Positions 45,560 to 55,921 are shown, numbered from the stretch's first letter. The stretch is 64,000 bases of DNA from Tolumonas osonensis (GCF_014202415.1 NZ_JACHGR010000007.1:124001-188000), one strand, 5' to 3'. The notes: generated by a model from the sequence alone, not told the origin. Program-made: numbers and translations.

Positions 45560-46218
45560 TGAATCTGGTTGTTCTGATCTCCGGAACCGGTAGTAACTTG
45601 CAGGCAGTTATTGATGCCTGCAAGGCTGGAAAAATATCGGGGCGTGTAGCTGCAGTGATTAGTAACCGGGCTGATGCCTATGGTCTACAACGCGCGCAGA
45701 CGGTGGATATTCATACCGCAGTGATTTCCCATAAGGATCACCCGGACAGAGATCAATATGATGCAGCGCTGATGGCGGAGATCGATCGTCATCAGCCTGA
45801 TTTGATCATAATGGCTGGGTTTATGCGTATCCTGACACCTGCATTTGTGAATCATTATGCAGGCCGGATGCTGAACATTCATCCATCCTTATTGCCGAAA
45901 TATCAGGGATTGCACACTCATCAGCGTGCACTTGATGCCGGTGATTCTGAACATGGTGCCAGTGTGCATTTTGTAACAGAAGAGCTGGATGGCGGACCGG
46001 TGATCCTGCAGGCTAAAGTTCCCGTTTTTGCGGACGATACTGTCGAAGAACTGGCACAGCGGGTTCACGTACAGGAACATCAGATCTACCCGTTGGTGAT
46101 TAACTGGTTTTGTCAGCAGCGTTTAGTCATGAAAGAGGGTAAAGCCTGGCTGGATGGTGAATGCCTTCCGGCATCAGGTTATGCCAGTGACGATGACGTC
46201 ATGGAACAGACAGAATAA
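45559..46218 (+). CDS. purN: phosphoribosylglycinamide formyltransferase
   Basis: A 219-residue enzyme that formylates GAR with 10-formyl-THF. It has VLISGTGSNLQAVIDA, AGFMRILTPAFV, the catalytic Asn/His in LNIHPSLLPKYQGLHTHQRAL and Asp in DGGPVILQA. Translationally coupled to purM. Confidence 0.96.
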   Translation: MNLVVLISGTGSNLQAVIDACKAGKISGRVAAVISNRADAYGLQRAQTVDIHTAVISHKDHPDRDQYDAALMAEIDRHQPDLIIMAGFMRILTPAFVNHYAGRMLNIHPSLLPKYQGLHTHQRALDAGDSEHGASVHFVTEELDGGPVILQAKVPVFADDTVEELAQRVHVQEHQIYPLVINWFCQQRLVMKEGKAWLDGECLPASGYASDDDVMEQTE

Positions 46219-46227
46219 TTAATCACA

Positions 46228-46255
46228 TCAGGGAGCTCAGGCTCCCTGATTTTTT
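46228..46255 (+). terminator. purMN terminator
   Basis: TCAGGGAGC/GCTCCCTGA with loop TCAG, followed by six T. The stop of yafJ on the minus strand lies within it. Confidence 0.92.
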
Positions 46256-47034
46256 CCGCTTACAATCGTCAGTACTTTTTCGCCCAGACGGAAAACATTC
46301 AGTTCCCCTCTCTCCATTTTCAGCCAGTTTTCGTTATGAGTCAGTGGCTGAGTCGCAATCACAGTCACTACATCATCCGGCGTTGTTTCCTGCTGAAAAT
46401 CAATCGTCACATCATCATCGATTAACTTTGCCTGGCCAAACGGTGCTCTGCGGGTAATGCTATGCAAATTGGTTGTGCAATATGTAATCAGATATTCACC
46501 ATCTGACAGCAGCATATTGAATACGCCGAGAGCCATCAGCTGATCACATAATGTTGCCAGAAACCGGAATAACGTTTCCGGCGTCTCGGGAAATACCGGG
46601 AATTGTTTCTCCAGCTGGTTTAACAGCCAGCAGAATGACTTTTCACTGTCTGTCTGGCCAACAGGTTCAAATCTGTCACAATCCAGAGATTCATAATTTG
46701 TTAACTGACCATTGTGTGCAAACGTCCAGTAACGTCCCCAGAGTTCACGCGTGAACGGATGAGTATTTTCCAGCGCGACACTGCCACGGTTGGCTTGTCG
46801 GATATGACTGACAACCGCACAGCTTTTTATCGGGTATTCCTGCACCAGCCTGGCTATTTGTGACTGCGCACAGGCAACCGGATCTTTAAATGTCCGGCAC
46901 CCCTTTCCTTCATAGAAAGTAATGCCCCAGCCATCTACGTGAGGACCTGTCCGGCCTCCACGCTGGACCAGACCAGTGAAACTGAAACAGATATCAGTAG
47001 GGACATTCGCACTCATGCCCAGTAATTCACACAC
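46237..47034 (-). CDS. yafJ: class II glutamine amidotransferase-like protein YafJ
   Basis: A 265-residue Ntn-hydrolase. The N-terminal nucleophile Cys2 (MCELLGMSAN) is kept, as are GWGITFYEG, HIRQANRGS, ENTHPF and FAHNGQLTN. The amidated substrate is unknown in this family. It follows gmhA in the same direction, as in E. coli (gmhA-yafJ). Confidence 0.92.
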   Translation of the reverse strand: MCELLGMSANVPTDICFSFTGLVQRGGRTGPHVDGWGITFYEGKGCRTFKDPVACAQSQIARLVQEYPIKSCAVVSHIRQANRGSVALENTHPFTRELWGRYWTFAHNGQLTNYESLDCDRFEPVGQTDSEKSFCWLLNQLEKQFPVFPETPETLFRFLATLCDQLMALGVFNMLLSDGEYLITYCTTNLHSITRRAPFGQAKLIDDDVTIDFQQETTPDDVVTVIATQPLTHNENWLKMERGELNVFRLGEKVLTIVSGKNQGA

Positions 47035-47052
47035 CGTCTCACCTCAGAGCAA

Positions 47053-47631
47053 TCAGTCAGCTAATTCTTTTTCGATCAGCATAATCAAAATATGAATAAT
47101 CTTGATATGAATTTCCTGAATACGATCGGCATAACCAAAATAAGGAACCCGGATCTCTACATCAGCCAATCCGGCCATTTTGCCGCCATCTTTACCGGTT
47201 AACGCGACGACCTTGATGCCTTTTACTTTCGCTGATTCAATCGCGGTAATAATATTCTGCGAATTACCACTGGTTGAGATCCCCAGCATCACATCACCTG
47301 GACGGCCAACCGCCTCCAGATAACGGGAAAAAACATACTGATAACCGTAGTCATTAGATACACAGGACAAATGACTTGGATCAGAAATAGCAATCCCCGC
47401 ATAACCCGGACGATCTTCCCGGTAACGACCCGTTAGCTCTTCCGCAAAATGCATGGCATCACAATGAGAACCACCATTGCCGCATGACATCACTTTACCG
47501 CCAGTACGCAAGGAGGCAGCAATCAGTTTCGCAGCCTGTTCTATAGCATTAATATTTTCAGCATCAGCAATAAAATCAGCCAATGCCTGCTGAGCTGTTA
47601 CCAATTCCTGCTTGATCAATTCCTGATACAT
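47053..47631 (-). CDS. gmhA: sedoheptulose 7-phosphate isomerase
   Basis: A 192-residue SIS-domain enzyme, first step of ADP-heptose synthesis for the LPS inner core. It has [27 protein letters not shown], the SIS motif [13 protein letters not shown] and ALTGKDGG. It has the LPS-isomerase length and zinc-site residues (H, E, and Q/H near the C-terminus). Confidence 0.94.
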   Translation of the reverse strand: MYQELIKQELVTAQQALADFIADAENINAIEQAAKLIAASLRTGGKVMSCGNGGSHCDAMHFAEELTGRYREDRPGYAGIAISDPSHLSCVSNDYGYQYVFSRYLEAVGRPGDVMLGISTSGNSQNIITAIESAKVKGIKVVALTGKDGGKMAGLADVEIRVPYFGYADRIQEIHIKIIHILIMLIEKELAD

Positions 47632-47673
47632 ATATTCTATTTTTCCTTTCAGATAGTTATATGGAAAAACAAT

Positions 47674-48423
47674 TTATTCCTGCGTTGGTCGCCAGAGACA
47701 ACTACCACCTTTTTTGGAAACCAAATCCAGTCTTTTCTCATGTTCGGCCAATTCATCAACTGAAGCCCGGAGAATTCTGAGTTCACCATTACGTTGTAAC
47801 ATTTTAGGCTGATGTCCGGAAACAGATACGCCTGAACTATTATCATTAACGCCAGCATGTAACTCCAGCCGGGTTTGCCCACCGGTCATCAATAAATAGA
47901 CATCAGCCAGAATTTCGGCGTCAAGTAACGCGCCGTGCAAGGTGCGATGAGAATTATCGATACCGAATCGGGAACAAAGCGCATCCAGGCTGTTCCGCTT
48001 ACCAGGAAACTGACTTCGGGCTAATGCCAGCGAATCGGTAACCTGGCAGAGATCCCTGGTTCGCTCGGTCCAGCCCAGCTTTTCAAACTCATAGTCCATA
48101 AAGCCCACGTCGAACGACGCATTATGAATAACAAGTTCAGCACCTTTGATAAAATCCCGGAATTCCTGTGCGATTGCCGCAAAGGGCGGTTTATCCGCCA
48201 GAAAGGCATCGCTGATCCCATGAACACGGAATGCCTCTTCATCCACCAGACGATCAGGTTTGATATAAACATGATAGTGATTACCGGTTAATCGCCGGTT
48301 AATAACCTCTACACAGCCGATTTCGATAATACGGTGGCCTATATAATGAGGGCCACCGTTTTGATTCATACCAGTGGTTTCGGTATCCAGAACAATCTGG
48401 CGGTTGGTTTGCATTGGGTTCAT
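47674..48423 (-). CDS. dnaQ: DNA polymerase III epsilon subunit (proofreading)
   Basis: A 249-residue DEDDh 3'-5' exonuclease. Motifs: QIVLDTETTG (ExoI), HNASFDVGFMDYEFEKLG (ExoII), HRTLHGALLDAEILADVYL (ExoIII, with the catalytic His). A clamp-binding-like QTRLEL follows, then the tail that binds the alpha subunit. Divergent from rnhA with 50 bases between, the same gene pair as in E. coli. Confidence 0.96.
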   Translation of the reverse strand: MNPMQTNRQIVLDTETTGMNQNGGPHYIGHRIIEIGCVEVINRRLTGNHYHVYIKPDRLVDEEAFRVHGISDAFLADKPPFAAIAQEFRDFIKGAELVIHNASFDVGFMDYEFEKLGWTERTRDLCQVTDSLALARSQFPGKRNSLDALCSRFGIDNSHRTLHGALLDAEILADVYLLMTGGQTRLELHAGVNDNSSGVSVSGHQPKMLQRNGELRILRASVDELAEHEKRLDLVSKKGGSCLWRPTQE

Positions 48424-48473
48424 AGCACTTTTATGTCACACTTTACTCAGATGCTCAGAATACCACGACACAG

Positions 48474-48938
48474 ATGTTAAAACAGATAACTCTCTACACT
48501 GACGGTTCCTGTCTGGGAAATCCCGGACCGGGCGGTTATGCCGCAGTGCTGATTTACAAACAACACCGTAAAGAATTAGCTCAGGGTTATGAGTTAACCA
48601 CCAATAACCGTATGGAGCTGATGGCTGCGATAGCCGGCCTGCAATCATTAACCGAACCATGTCAGGTCCAACTGACCACGGATAGTCAGTACGTGCGTCA
48701 GGGGATTACGCAGTGGATCCACGGCTGGAAAAAGAAGGGTTGGAAAACAGCAAATCGGGAACCGGTAAAAAATGTGGACCTCTGGTTATTACTGGATGCC
48801 GAAATACAACGTCATGATGTTGAATGGCATTGGGTGAAAGGCCACTCGGGACATCCGGAGAATGAACGCTGTGATGAGCTTGCCCGGAATGCTGCGATGG
48901 CAGATGATCGTCGTCCTGATTCTGGTTATCAAACTTAA
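48474..48938 (+). CDS. rnhA: ribonuclease HI
   Basis: A 154-residue enzyme that cuts RNA in RNA-DNA hybrids. It has [16 protein letters not shown] (Asp10), [13 protein letters not shown] (Glu48), [12 protein letters not shown] (Asp70), [17 protein letters not shown] (His124/Asp134). It overlaps yafS stop-to-stop by four bases. Confidence 0.97.
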   Translation: MLKQITLYTDGSCLGNPGPGGYAAVLIYKQHRKELAQGYELTTNNRMELMAAIAGLQSLTEPCQVQLTTDSQYVRQGITQWIHGWKKKGWKTANREPVKNVDLWLLLDAEIQRHDVEWHWVKGHSGHPENERCDELARNAAMADDRRPDSGYQT

Positions 48939-49690
48939 TATTTCACATTCCCGCTGTTACTGCAGGCCGGATTTTTTAGTCTGGCCATGCCACCAACCAT
49001 GACCGGGCGTCTTAGCCAGGCTGTTTCCTGAATACGGGTTAACGGAATCGTTCGCTTTCTTGCGGCCAGCATATAAGTTGACGCAAAACGGTGACCACTC
49101 CGTTTCCCGGTATTGTCCCGTAAACCATGGGTACGGTTGCGACGTTTCAGTGCAGAATAAGCAAAACCTTCAATGTGTACGATTTCAAAGCCGAGCAAAT
49201 GCAACCAATCCAGCACACGCTCTGGCGAAAACATACGAGCCGACCAGGGTAACCGACGGCGCAGATTCGGTAATAACTTGCCAAGACCAACCACGCTATA
49301 AGGGTTAAATCCACTGATAATAATCCAGCCATCCGGAGTTAAAACCCGCTCCGCCTCTCTTAATATCTGGTGCGGATCATTGCTGAAATCCAGCAAATGA
49401 GCCAGCAAACAGGCATCAACACTGCCGGAACGGATTGGCAACTCATCAACATCAGCAATAATACCGAGAGAAACGCCAGATGAAGCAATTGCACACTGAT
49501 GACGAATGGCGGACGCGGTACAGGAGAGCTGGCTGCTTAAAGTACCGAGCTTCAGAAGGTGGTAGCCAAACATAAAAGGACACCATTCATCCAGCTTGTG
49601 CTGAATTTCCATTGCCAGCCAATCGCCCATTGGCAATTCAGTCCAGGTTTCTGGTGCAATGATTTCCCGGTTTGTTTTTGCTGGTTTCAC
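48935..49690 (-). CDS. yafS: YafS-like SAM-dependent methyltransferase
   Basis: A 251-residue class I methyltransferase. It has [40 protein letters not shown]-type motifs (about residues 80-120) and FNPYSVVGL; the usual glycine-rich motif I is weak. Substrate unknown. Placement between rnhA and gloB is that of E. coli yafS. Confidence 0.88.
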   Translation of the reverse strand: MKPAKTNREIIAPETWTELPMGDWLAMEIQHKLDEWCPFMFGYHLLKLGTLSSQLSCTASAIRHQCAIASSGVSLGIIADVDELPIRSGSVDACLLAHLLDFSNDPHQILREAERVLTPDGWIIISGFNPYSVVGLGKLLPNLRRRLPWSARMFSPERVLDWLHLLGFEIVHIEGFAYSALKRRNRTHGLRDNTGKRSGHRFASTYMLAARKRTIPLTRIQETAWLRRPVMVGGMARLKNPACSNSGNVKY

Positions 49691-49776
49691 TTCATCCCCT
49701 CAATACGGGTAAATGTTGCCTTTCTTTCTTATTCATTCTATACACAACTTCTGTCATCAGACCCGGAGCACATCAC

Positions 49777-50547
49777 ATGTTGCAGGTACAAACAATTCCA
49801 AGTCGTCAAGATAACTATATTTGGCTGATAAAACAGGGAGATCAAGCCATTGTTGTGGATCCTGGTGAATCGGCCCCCGTTATTGAACGGCTCCGTCAGC
49901 AATCATTAAATCTCCGGGCTATTTTTCTTACGCATCATCATCATGATCATGTTGACGGTGTCGCCGCATTGTCAGAGTTATACCCACAATGTGAGGTTTA
50001 TGGACCCAAGATAACATTATCCGCCGTACCTCAGTTAAAACCCATGAATGATCAGGATCTGATCAGTTTCCCGGATCTTGGACTAACATTCACTGTCTGG
50101 CATACCCCGGGGCATACTGCTGAACATATTGTGTTCCATAGTCATGGTGCCCTGTTTTGTGGCGATACACTCTTTTCCGGAGGCTGCGGTCGTTTGTTTA
50201 CCGGAACAGCAGAACAGCTGTATAACTCTCTGCAACGGCTGACCACCTTACCTGAGGATACATTGGTTTATCCTGCTCATGAATATACTTACAATAATTT
50301 AAGCTACTGCCTGCTTGTTGAACCAGATAATATGTTCACAATAAAGCGAATTAAAGAAGTGAGTAAATTGCGGCAACAAGGTTGTCCAACGCTGCCCTCC
50401 ACGATAGAAATTGAAAAACAGAGTAATGTGTTTTTACGGACGAAAATGCCCTCAGTAGCAGTTTTCGCTCAGAATTCAAGCAATCTCTATCTCGAAAATG
50501 AGATCCAGATCTTTGCTATTTTACGTGAAAAAAAGAATAATCTTTAA
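49777..50547 (+). CDS. gloB: hydroxyacylglutathione hydrolase (glyoxalase II)
   Basis: A 256-residue metallo-beta-lactamase fold enzyme that completes methylglyoxal detoxification. Metal site THHHHDHVDG (about residues 52-61), TPGHTAEH, GDTLFSGGCGRLF and PAHEYTYNNL. The ATG at 49777 with GGAG upstream fits the family; a longer frame lies opposite yafS. Divergent from yafS. Confidence 0.95.
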   Translation: MLQVQTIPSRQDNYIWLIKQGDQAIVVDPGESAPVIERLRQQSLNLRAIFLTHHHHDHVDGVAALSELYPQCEVYGPKITLSAVPQLKPMNDQDLISFPDLGLTFTVWHTPGHTAEHIVFHSHGALFCGDTLFSGGCGRLFTGTAEQLYNSLQRLTTLPEDTLVYPAHEYTYNNLSYCLLVEPDNMFTIKRIKEVSKLRQQGCPTLPSTIEIEKQSNVFLRTKMPSVAVFAQNSSNLYLENEIQIFAILREKKNNL

Positions 50548-50630
50548 CCTGTAAATGAGCATAATTTATGCAAGGCTTGATCTGAACCCCAATCACACTT
50601 ACCATCTGTCAAAATTTTAAGGATGACTGG

Positions 50631-52058
50631 ATGAACATGAAGCTACATTTGGCCCTTCTGGGCGCGTTGTTGCTGACCGGTTGCCAGGCGTTACAAACCG
50701 ACTCAGATAAAAATAATTTGGGTTCTACCGTTAACGTAATGTCGAATTACAGGTCGCATGCGACTTCGGCACTGGATCGATCGGAACGCTCACACCCGTA
50801 TATGTGGGATCGCATTGCTGACGAGATGCAACTGCCCATGCCAAACGATCCAGACGTCATCGCATTCCGAGACTGGTACATCAAACATCCTAAATACCTG
50901 CGCACAGTTACCGAACGTGCCGCCCCTTTCCTCCATCTGATCACCGAGGAAATAGATAAACGTCAGATGCCAATGGAGCTGGTGTTATTGCCCATTGTTG
51001 AAAGTGCATATAACCCTAATGCCCGCTCCCATGGCAACGCTGTTGGCTTATGGCAATTTCTTAGTGCGTCAGGCCGACGTTACGGTCTGAAACAGGATTA
51101 CTGGTATGACGGTCGTCGTGACGTTGTCGCATCAACTCAGGCTGCATTAGATTACCTTGCTCAGCTTAATGCCTACTTTGAAGGCGACTGGCTGAATGCA
51201 GTGGCTGCTTATAATGCAGGAGAAGGTCGTATTCAGAATGCGATCGAGGCTAACCGATCCCGCGGTAAAGCGACTGATTTCTTTTCTCTGAATTTGCCAC
51301 GTCAGACCATGGAATATGTACCTCGGCTGATGGCACTGGCTGACGTCATTAAAAATGCCAAAAAATATGGGATCGACCTGCCTAAAATACCTAACCGCCC
51401 ATCAGTGCGTTTAATTGATACCAATGGTCAGATCGATCTCCGGACTGCGGCAGAACAAGCCAATATGTCCTTGCCAGCATTAAAACGACTGAACCCTGGC
51501 TTCAATCGTAACGCCACGTCACCGCAAGGTCCGAATCATCTTCTGGTGCCGATTAACGTAGCTGATGAACTGGAGTTAGCGTTGGCAGACATGTCACCGC
51601 AAAAACGGATGCGCAGTGACAGTGAACGCGTTGCAGTAGCCAGCAATAATGAAAATGATTCTGCCGCTGGTGGCCGTACCACAAAAACAACGTCAGTTAT
51701 TGCCGTTCATCATAAAGTAAAACGTGGTGATACGTTATGGACTATTGCCAGCTCTTACGGTGTATCCGAGAAACAGCTGATGCAATGGAACAAGTTGAGC
51801 AAGAAGAAACTGAAGGCAGGTCAGGTGCTGTTAGTTAATGCGCCAACGAAAAAGGCGTCAGGCAAAGCATCTAAACTGTCTGTTGCAAAAGCAGCAAAAT
51901 CCAAGCGTTATGAAGTTCGCCGTGGAGATTCGCTTTCTTCCATCGCAGAGAAATTCCAAATCAAAGTAAACGATCTGGTGCGCTGGAATGGACTGGATCA
52001 TAACCGCCTTAAACCAGGTCAGACACTGACCGTCAGACTTGATGACAATGGCGTGTGA
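50631..52058 (+). CDS. mltD: membrane-bound lytic murein transglycosylase D
   Basis: A 475-residue lipoprotein (lipobox LLTG-C18). The SLT domain has the catalytic Glu in LVLLPIVESAYNPNARS and AVGLWQFLSASGRRYGL, AVAAYNAGEGRI. Two LysM peptidoglycan-binding repeats follow at about 363-405 (HKVKRGDTLWTIASSYGVS) and 427-470 (YEVRRGDSLSSIAEKFQI). Follows gloB as in E. coli. Confidence 0.95.
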   Translation: MNMKLHLALLGALLLTGCQALQTDSDKNNLGSTVNVMSNYRSHATSALDRSERSHPYMWDRIADEMQLPMPNDPDVIAFRDWYIKHPKYLRTVTERAAPFLHLITEEIDKRQMPMELVLLPIVESAYNPNARSHGNAVGLWQFLSASGRRYGLKQDYWYDGRRDVVASTQAALDYLAQLNAYFEGDWLNAVAAYNAGEGRIQNAIEANRSRGKATDFFSLNLPRQTMEYVPRLMALADVIKNAKKYGIDLPKIPNRPSVRLIDTNGQIDLRTAAEQANMSLPALKRLNPGFNRNATSPQGPNHLLVPINVADELELALADMSPQKRMRSDSERVAVASNNENDSAAGGRTTKTTSVIAVHHKVKRGDTLWTIASSYGVSEKQLMQWNKLSKKKLKAGQVLLVNAPTKKASGKASKLSVAKAAKSKRYEVRRGDSLSSIAEKFQIKVNDLVRWNGLDHNRLKPGQTLTVRLDDNGV

Positions 52059-52075
52059 TTACAGTATGTTCAAGA

Positions 52076-52103
52076 AAAATCGGGAGCCAGTGCTCCCGAT
52101 TTT
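52076..52103 (+). terminator. mltD terminator
   Basis: Perfect 12-bp stem AAAATCGGGAGC/GCTCCCGATTTT, loop CAGT, followed by GTTTTC. Confidence 0.92.
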
Positions 52104-52163
52104 GTTTTCTGCACGTCTTCATTCTAAGATAAAACCTGCTTGCTGTTATCCGGGAAAAATACC

Positions 52164-52991
52164 ATGTCCGATTTTATTCTCATTACAGGCTGCTCAACCG
52201 GTATCGGTTTACATTTAGCGCAACGGTTACAGCAGGAAGGGTTTAATGTATTGGCAACAGCCAGAAACGATGCTGATGTTAAACGTCTGAGCGAATCCGG
52301 TCTGAATGCGCATCTGTTAGATTTGGATAATGAAAAGAGTATTGAGCAGGCTGCCGGATGGGCTTTAACTCAGTCTTCTGGTCAACTATACGGACTCATA
52401 AATAATGGTGCTTATGGCCAGCCTGGTGCCATCGAGGATTTACCGACCCAGGCGCTACGGGCACAATTCAGTACCAATTTATTTGGCTGGCATCATCTTA
52501 TCCGTCAGATCCTGCCTGTCATGCTCAAAAATAACCGGGGACGAATCATTCAGGTCAGCTCGCTGCTGGGTCTGGTAGCGATGAAATATCGTGGCGCCTA
52601 TAACGCCAGCAAGTTTGCCCTGGAAGGTTATACCGATACACTTCGCCTTGAATTACGCGATACGGCGGTCCAAGTCAGCCTGATTGAGCCCGGCCCGGTA
52701 CGCAGTCAATTCCGCAGTAACGCGCTTAAAAAGTTTCTACAGAATATTGATGTCAACGGAAGCCGGCACCAGGTAATTTATCAGCTAACATTACAACGTT
52801 TACAACGGCCTGAGCCCAAAAATCCGTTTACACTGGAACCGGAGTCCTGCGTGGCACCGGCACTGCATGCGCTACGAAGTAACCGGGCCAGAGTCCGCTA
52901 TGGTGTCACCTTTCCCACTCACCTGTTTGCTGTATTAAGACGACTGCTTCCGGCCCGCTGGCTGGACAATATCCTTTGCCGCTCTGCCTGA
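52164..52991 (+). CDS. short-chain dehydrogenase/reductase
   Basis: A 275-residue classical SDR. The cofactor loop is TGCSTGIG (residues 8-15), NNGAYG the structural motif, and the active site Ser in QVSSLLG with Y-x3-K in YNASK (about 148-152). The C-terminal PTHLFAVLRRLLPARWLDNIL is seen in the oxidoreductases related to 17-beta-hydroxysteroid type enzymes. Substrate unknown. The ATG at 52164 begins right at the beta strand before the cofactor loop; an upstream start at 52140 is less likely. Confidence 0.83.
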   Translation: MSDFILITGCSTGIGLHLAQRLQQEGFNVLATARNDADVKRLSESGLNAHLLDLDNEKSIEQAAGWALTQSSGQLYGLINNGAYGQPGAIEDLPTQALRAQFSTNLFGWHHLIRQILPVMLKNNRGRIIQVSSLLGLVAMKYRGAYNASKFALEGYTDTLRLELRDTAVQVSLIEPGPVRSQFRSNALKKFLQNIDVNGSRHQVIYQLTLQRLQRPEPKNPFTLEPESCVAPALHALRSNRARVRYGVTFPTHLFAVLRRLLPARWLDNILCRSA

Positions 52992-52997
52992 CGAAAA

Positions 52998-53024
52998 AAA
53001 TGCCGCTTTGTAATAGCGGCATTT
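52998..53024. terminator. Convergent terminator after the SDR gene
   Basis: AAATGCCGCT/AGCGGCATTT stem with a seven-base loop and A/T runs on both sides; serves the SDR gene and the DUF1904 gene. Confidence 0.85.
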
Positions 53025-53033
53025 ATCTGCTGG

Positions 53034-53366
53034 TTAATAATGTTCACCGTTATCGTAATAACCACTCCGGTTCAGTGGCTGAACGACAACTGCTATTTCA
53101 GCATCATTTCCGACAACCGGCCGGACAATTGATGTAATCAGTTTCGCTGCAGCATCCTGCATTTCCTGTCCCCGATCGAACCAGAAAAGCTCAATAAATG
53201 GATATGCCTGTCCACCAAAGCGTGTCGCAATAAACTCAGTCGGAATATACTCAACAGTAAAATGAGCGGCAGGCGCTTTGGTTAAATCAGCCAGTTGTTC
53301 AACCAGCGTTTCACTGATTGCAACAACTGTTTCACGTTGCATTCCCCGGCATCGAATATGAGGCAT
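53034..53366 (-). CDS. DUF1904 (tautomerase-like) protein
   Basis: A 110-residue protein that matches the DUF1904 layout: MPHIRCRGMQRE with Pro as residue 2, as in 4-oxalocrotonate tautomerases, then HFTVEYIPTEFI, PFIELFWFDRGQEMQD and VVVQPLNRSGYYDNGEHY. Activity unproved. It starts 11 bases from the ATG of the divergent TraB/GumN gene, so control regions overlap coding sequence. Confidence 0.85.
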   Translation of the reverse strand: MPHIRCRGMQRETVVAISETLVEQLADLTKAPAAHFTVEYIPTEFIATRFGGQAYPFIELFWFDRGQEMQDAAAKLITSIVRPVVGNDAEIAVVVQPLNRSGYYDNGEHY

Positions 53367-53377
53367 TACATATCTCC

Positions 53378-54295
53378 ATGAAAAAAAGACTACGGCACTA
53401 TGGTAATTCGCTGATTTCAGGAATGAAAGAGGCTAGCTGGCTGGGGCTGTTACTGCTAAGCCTGTCACCGGGTCATATACTGGCTGCTTCCGCACCCGAT
53501 TTCTGGCTGGCAGAACGCGGATCGCAAAAATTATGGCTACTGGGTTCCATTCATGTTGGTAGTGAAGAGATGTATCCACTATCGCCGGTCATCATGCAAA
53601 GCTGGGCCAGCGCTGAAAATTTAATCGTGGAAACCGATCTGAGCAACTCGCCTGAAAATAATCAGACATTGCTCAACTATGCAATGTTACCCCCAGATAC
53701 CGCATTAATCCGGCAACTCAGTGAACCGCTTTACCGGAAAACCATGGATGTTGCTTCGCAATATCAGCTGAAAGAACCCTTACTGGCTCATTTCCGTCCC
53801 TGGTTTATCGCCATCACCTTGCAGCAGCAGGCCATTCAGCTCGCTGGTTATCAACCCGCATTCGGAATTGATCAATATTTCATCAGTCAGGCCAAAAACC
53901 GTCAGGTACCCGTTACCTGGCTGGAAACACCGGAGCAACAGCTAACCTATCTGGCAAATCTGGGAGATATTGAGGATGATTTTCTGGATGCTACGCTACA
54001 GCAAATCAGTAAAGTCCATGAAGATCTCCCGGAATTGATTAAAGCCTGGGAAAAAGGTGATCGGGAAAAAATACAGGCATTACTCGATGATGACGCCACC
54101 AGTCCTGAATTACAGCACTATCTCAAACAATATTTGATCAAGGAAAGGAACCAGCGCTGGATACCGAAAATTATGGCTCAGTCTCCGGCCAATCATTTTA
54201 TCGTCGTTGGTGCCATGCACCTTTATGGTAATGACGGGCTGTTAAAACTGCTGGAATCAAACGGATATAAACTTACCAATGTCAACACGAAATGA
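53378..54295 (+). CDS. TraB/GumN family exported protein
   Basis: A 305-residue protein with an N-terminal signal or anchor (GLLLLSLSPGHILAAS). The TraB/GumN family marks are WLLGSIHVGSEEMYPL (the first GX2H), E in LIVETDL, GIDQYF, and the second motif FIVVGAMHLYGNDGLL with its G-x-x-H. The family folds like heme-protease Tiki-type metalloproteases, but bacterial members have no settled role. The ATG at 53378 gives the signal peptide a proper N-region. Confidence 0.85.
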   Translation: MKKRLRHYGNSLISGMKEASWLGLLLLSLSPGHILAASAPDFWLAERGSQKLWLLGSIHVGSEEMYPLSPVIMQSWASAENLIVETDLSNSPENNQTLLNYAMLPPDTALIRQLSEPLYRKTMDVASQYQLKEPLLAHFRPWFIAITLQQQAIQLAGYQPAFGIDQYFISQAKNRQVPVTWLETPEQQLTYLANLGDIEDDFLDATLQQISKVHEDLPELIKAWEKGDREKIQALLDDDATSPELQHYLKQYLIKERNQRWIPKIMAQSPANHFIVVGAMHLYGNDGLLKLLESNGYKLTNVNTK

Positions 54296-54421
54296 ACTGC
54301 TAACTGCCTGTCAGTATCTCAATCGGGTCAAGAGTTAATTACTGGTCTGATAAAGACCCGGACGCTATTATGACTGCAACAACGTAATTAATTGCTGCAG
54401 AAAGAGAACAGGAAAAACAAC

Positions 54422-55909
54422 ATGTCTTATCAGTTATTAGAACAACGTTTTCAGCAATTACATCATCTGCAACACCTGCAGGCTATTTGTGGCTGGGATC
54501 AGGCAACCATGATGCCCGACGGCGGAAATCAGGCCCGGGGCGCGGCTTTAGCTGAACTGGCATTATTACAACATCAGAAACTTACTGCACTGGAAGTCGC
54601 AGACTGGCTGAACACAGCCGAAAATGAAGAATTATCAGACCACCAGAAAGCCAACCTGCATGAAATGCGTCGCCGCTGGCAAAATGCAGCTCTGCTACCG
54701 GATGATCTGGTACAGGCCAGAGCACTAGCGGGTTCCCGATGTGAACATGCCTGGCGGGAACAACGAAAAAACAATGATTGGAAAGGGTTCGAGCCAAATC
54801 TGAAGATTGTTGTGGACCTTACCCGTGAAGCGGCTCAAATCCGGGCAGAAGCATTAGAACTCTCGCCTTATGACAGTCTGATCGATCTCTATGAGCCCGG
54901 CATGACTAGTCATCAGTTACTCCGTATATTTAATGAGCTTAAAACCTGGCTGCCACAAATCATCCGTCAGGCTGGCGAACGTCAATCTCAGTTTAACCCG
55001 ATCAGACCCGAGGGTCCGTTCTCTGTTGCCAGACAGAAGTCTCTGGGCTTACATGCCATGAAAATGCTGGATTTTGATTTTAACCATGGCCGTCTGGATA
55101 TCAGCACTCACCCATTCTGCGGTGGCGTACCAGAAGATGTGCGCATTACCACCCGCTATAACGAGCAGGACTTCATGTCCAGCCTGATGGGCGTTATCCA
55201 TGAGACCGGACACGCCCGTTATGAACAGGGATTACCGGCTGAATGGCAGGGACAACCTGCAGGCGAAGCCCGTTCTATGGGTATCCATGAAAGTCAGAGC
55301 CTGTTTTTCGAAATGCAGCTGGCTCGTCATCCTGCGTTTATCCAGCGTATTGCGCCACTGATTAAACAGCATTTCGGCGATCAGCCTGCGCTGGAAGCAG
55401 AAAACCTCATTCAGCTGTACAGCCGTGTTGAACCGGGCTTTATCCGCGTGGACGCCGATGAACTGACCTATCCAGCTCATATTATTTTACGTTTTGAAAT
55501 TGAACAGGCACTGATAGAAGGGAAAATTCAGGTTCATGATCTGCCTGAAGTCTGGAATACCAAAATGCAGCAATATCTAGGGCTTAGCACCAAAGGTAAT
55601 GATGCTATTGGCTGTATGCAGGATATTCACTGGACCGACGGCTCTTTCGGCTACTTTCCAAGTTATACATTAGGTGCTCTCTATGCTGCACAGTTCGCAG
55701 GTGCCATTGAGCGGGATGTGGGCAATATTGGTGATTTGATTACAGCTCAGGATGGTTTGCCACTCATCTTCAACTGGTTAAGAACTCATGTATGGGAAAA
55801 AGCCAGCCTGCTCAGTACCGATGAACTGGTGCGTCAGGCCACGGGTGAAACATTGAATACACAATGGTTCCGGCATTATCTCGAACAACGTTACGTATCT
55901 GCGTCATAA
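54422..55909 (+). CDS. M32 family metallocarboxypeptidase (Taq type)
   Basis: A 495-residue zinc carboxypeptidase. The active site HETGH with following Glu lies in GVIHETGHARYEQG (about residue 262), and ESQSLFFE, HPFCGGVPEDVRITTRY and VRVDADELTYPAHIILR-type segments are family marks. The enzyme acts in the cytosol on peptides. The ATG at 54422 with AGGA before it removes a poor ten-residue extension. Common in Vibrio and Aeromonas, absent from E. coli. Confidence 0.92.
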   Translation: MSYQLLEQRFQQLHHLQHLQAICGWDQATMMPDGGNQARGAALAELALLQHQKLTALEVADWLNTAENEELSDHQKANLHEMRRRWQNAALLPDDLVQARALAGSRCEHAWREQRKNNDWKGFEPNLKIVVDLTREAAQIRAEALELSPYDSLIDLYEPGMTSHQLLRIFNELKTWLPQIIRQAGERQSQFNPIRPEGPFSVARQKSLGLHAMKMLDFDFNHGRLDISTHPFCGGVPEDVRITTRYNEQDFMSSLMGVIHETGHARYEQGLPAEWQGQPAGEARSMGIHESQSLFFEMQLARHPAFIQRIAPLIKQHFGDQPALEAENLIQLYSRVEPGFIRVDADELTYPAHIILRFEIEQALIEGKIQVHDLPEVWNTKMQQYLGLSTKGNDAIGCMQDIHWTDGSFGYFPSYTLGALYAAQFAGAIERDVGNIGDLITAQDGLPLIFNWLRTHVWEKASLLSTDELVRQATGETLNTQWFRHYLEQRYVSAS

Positions 55910-55921
55910 CAACTCCTGTTC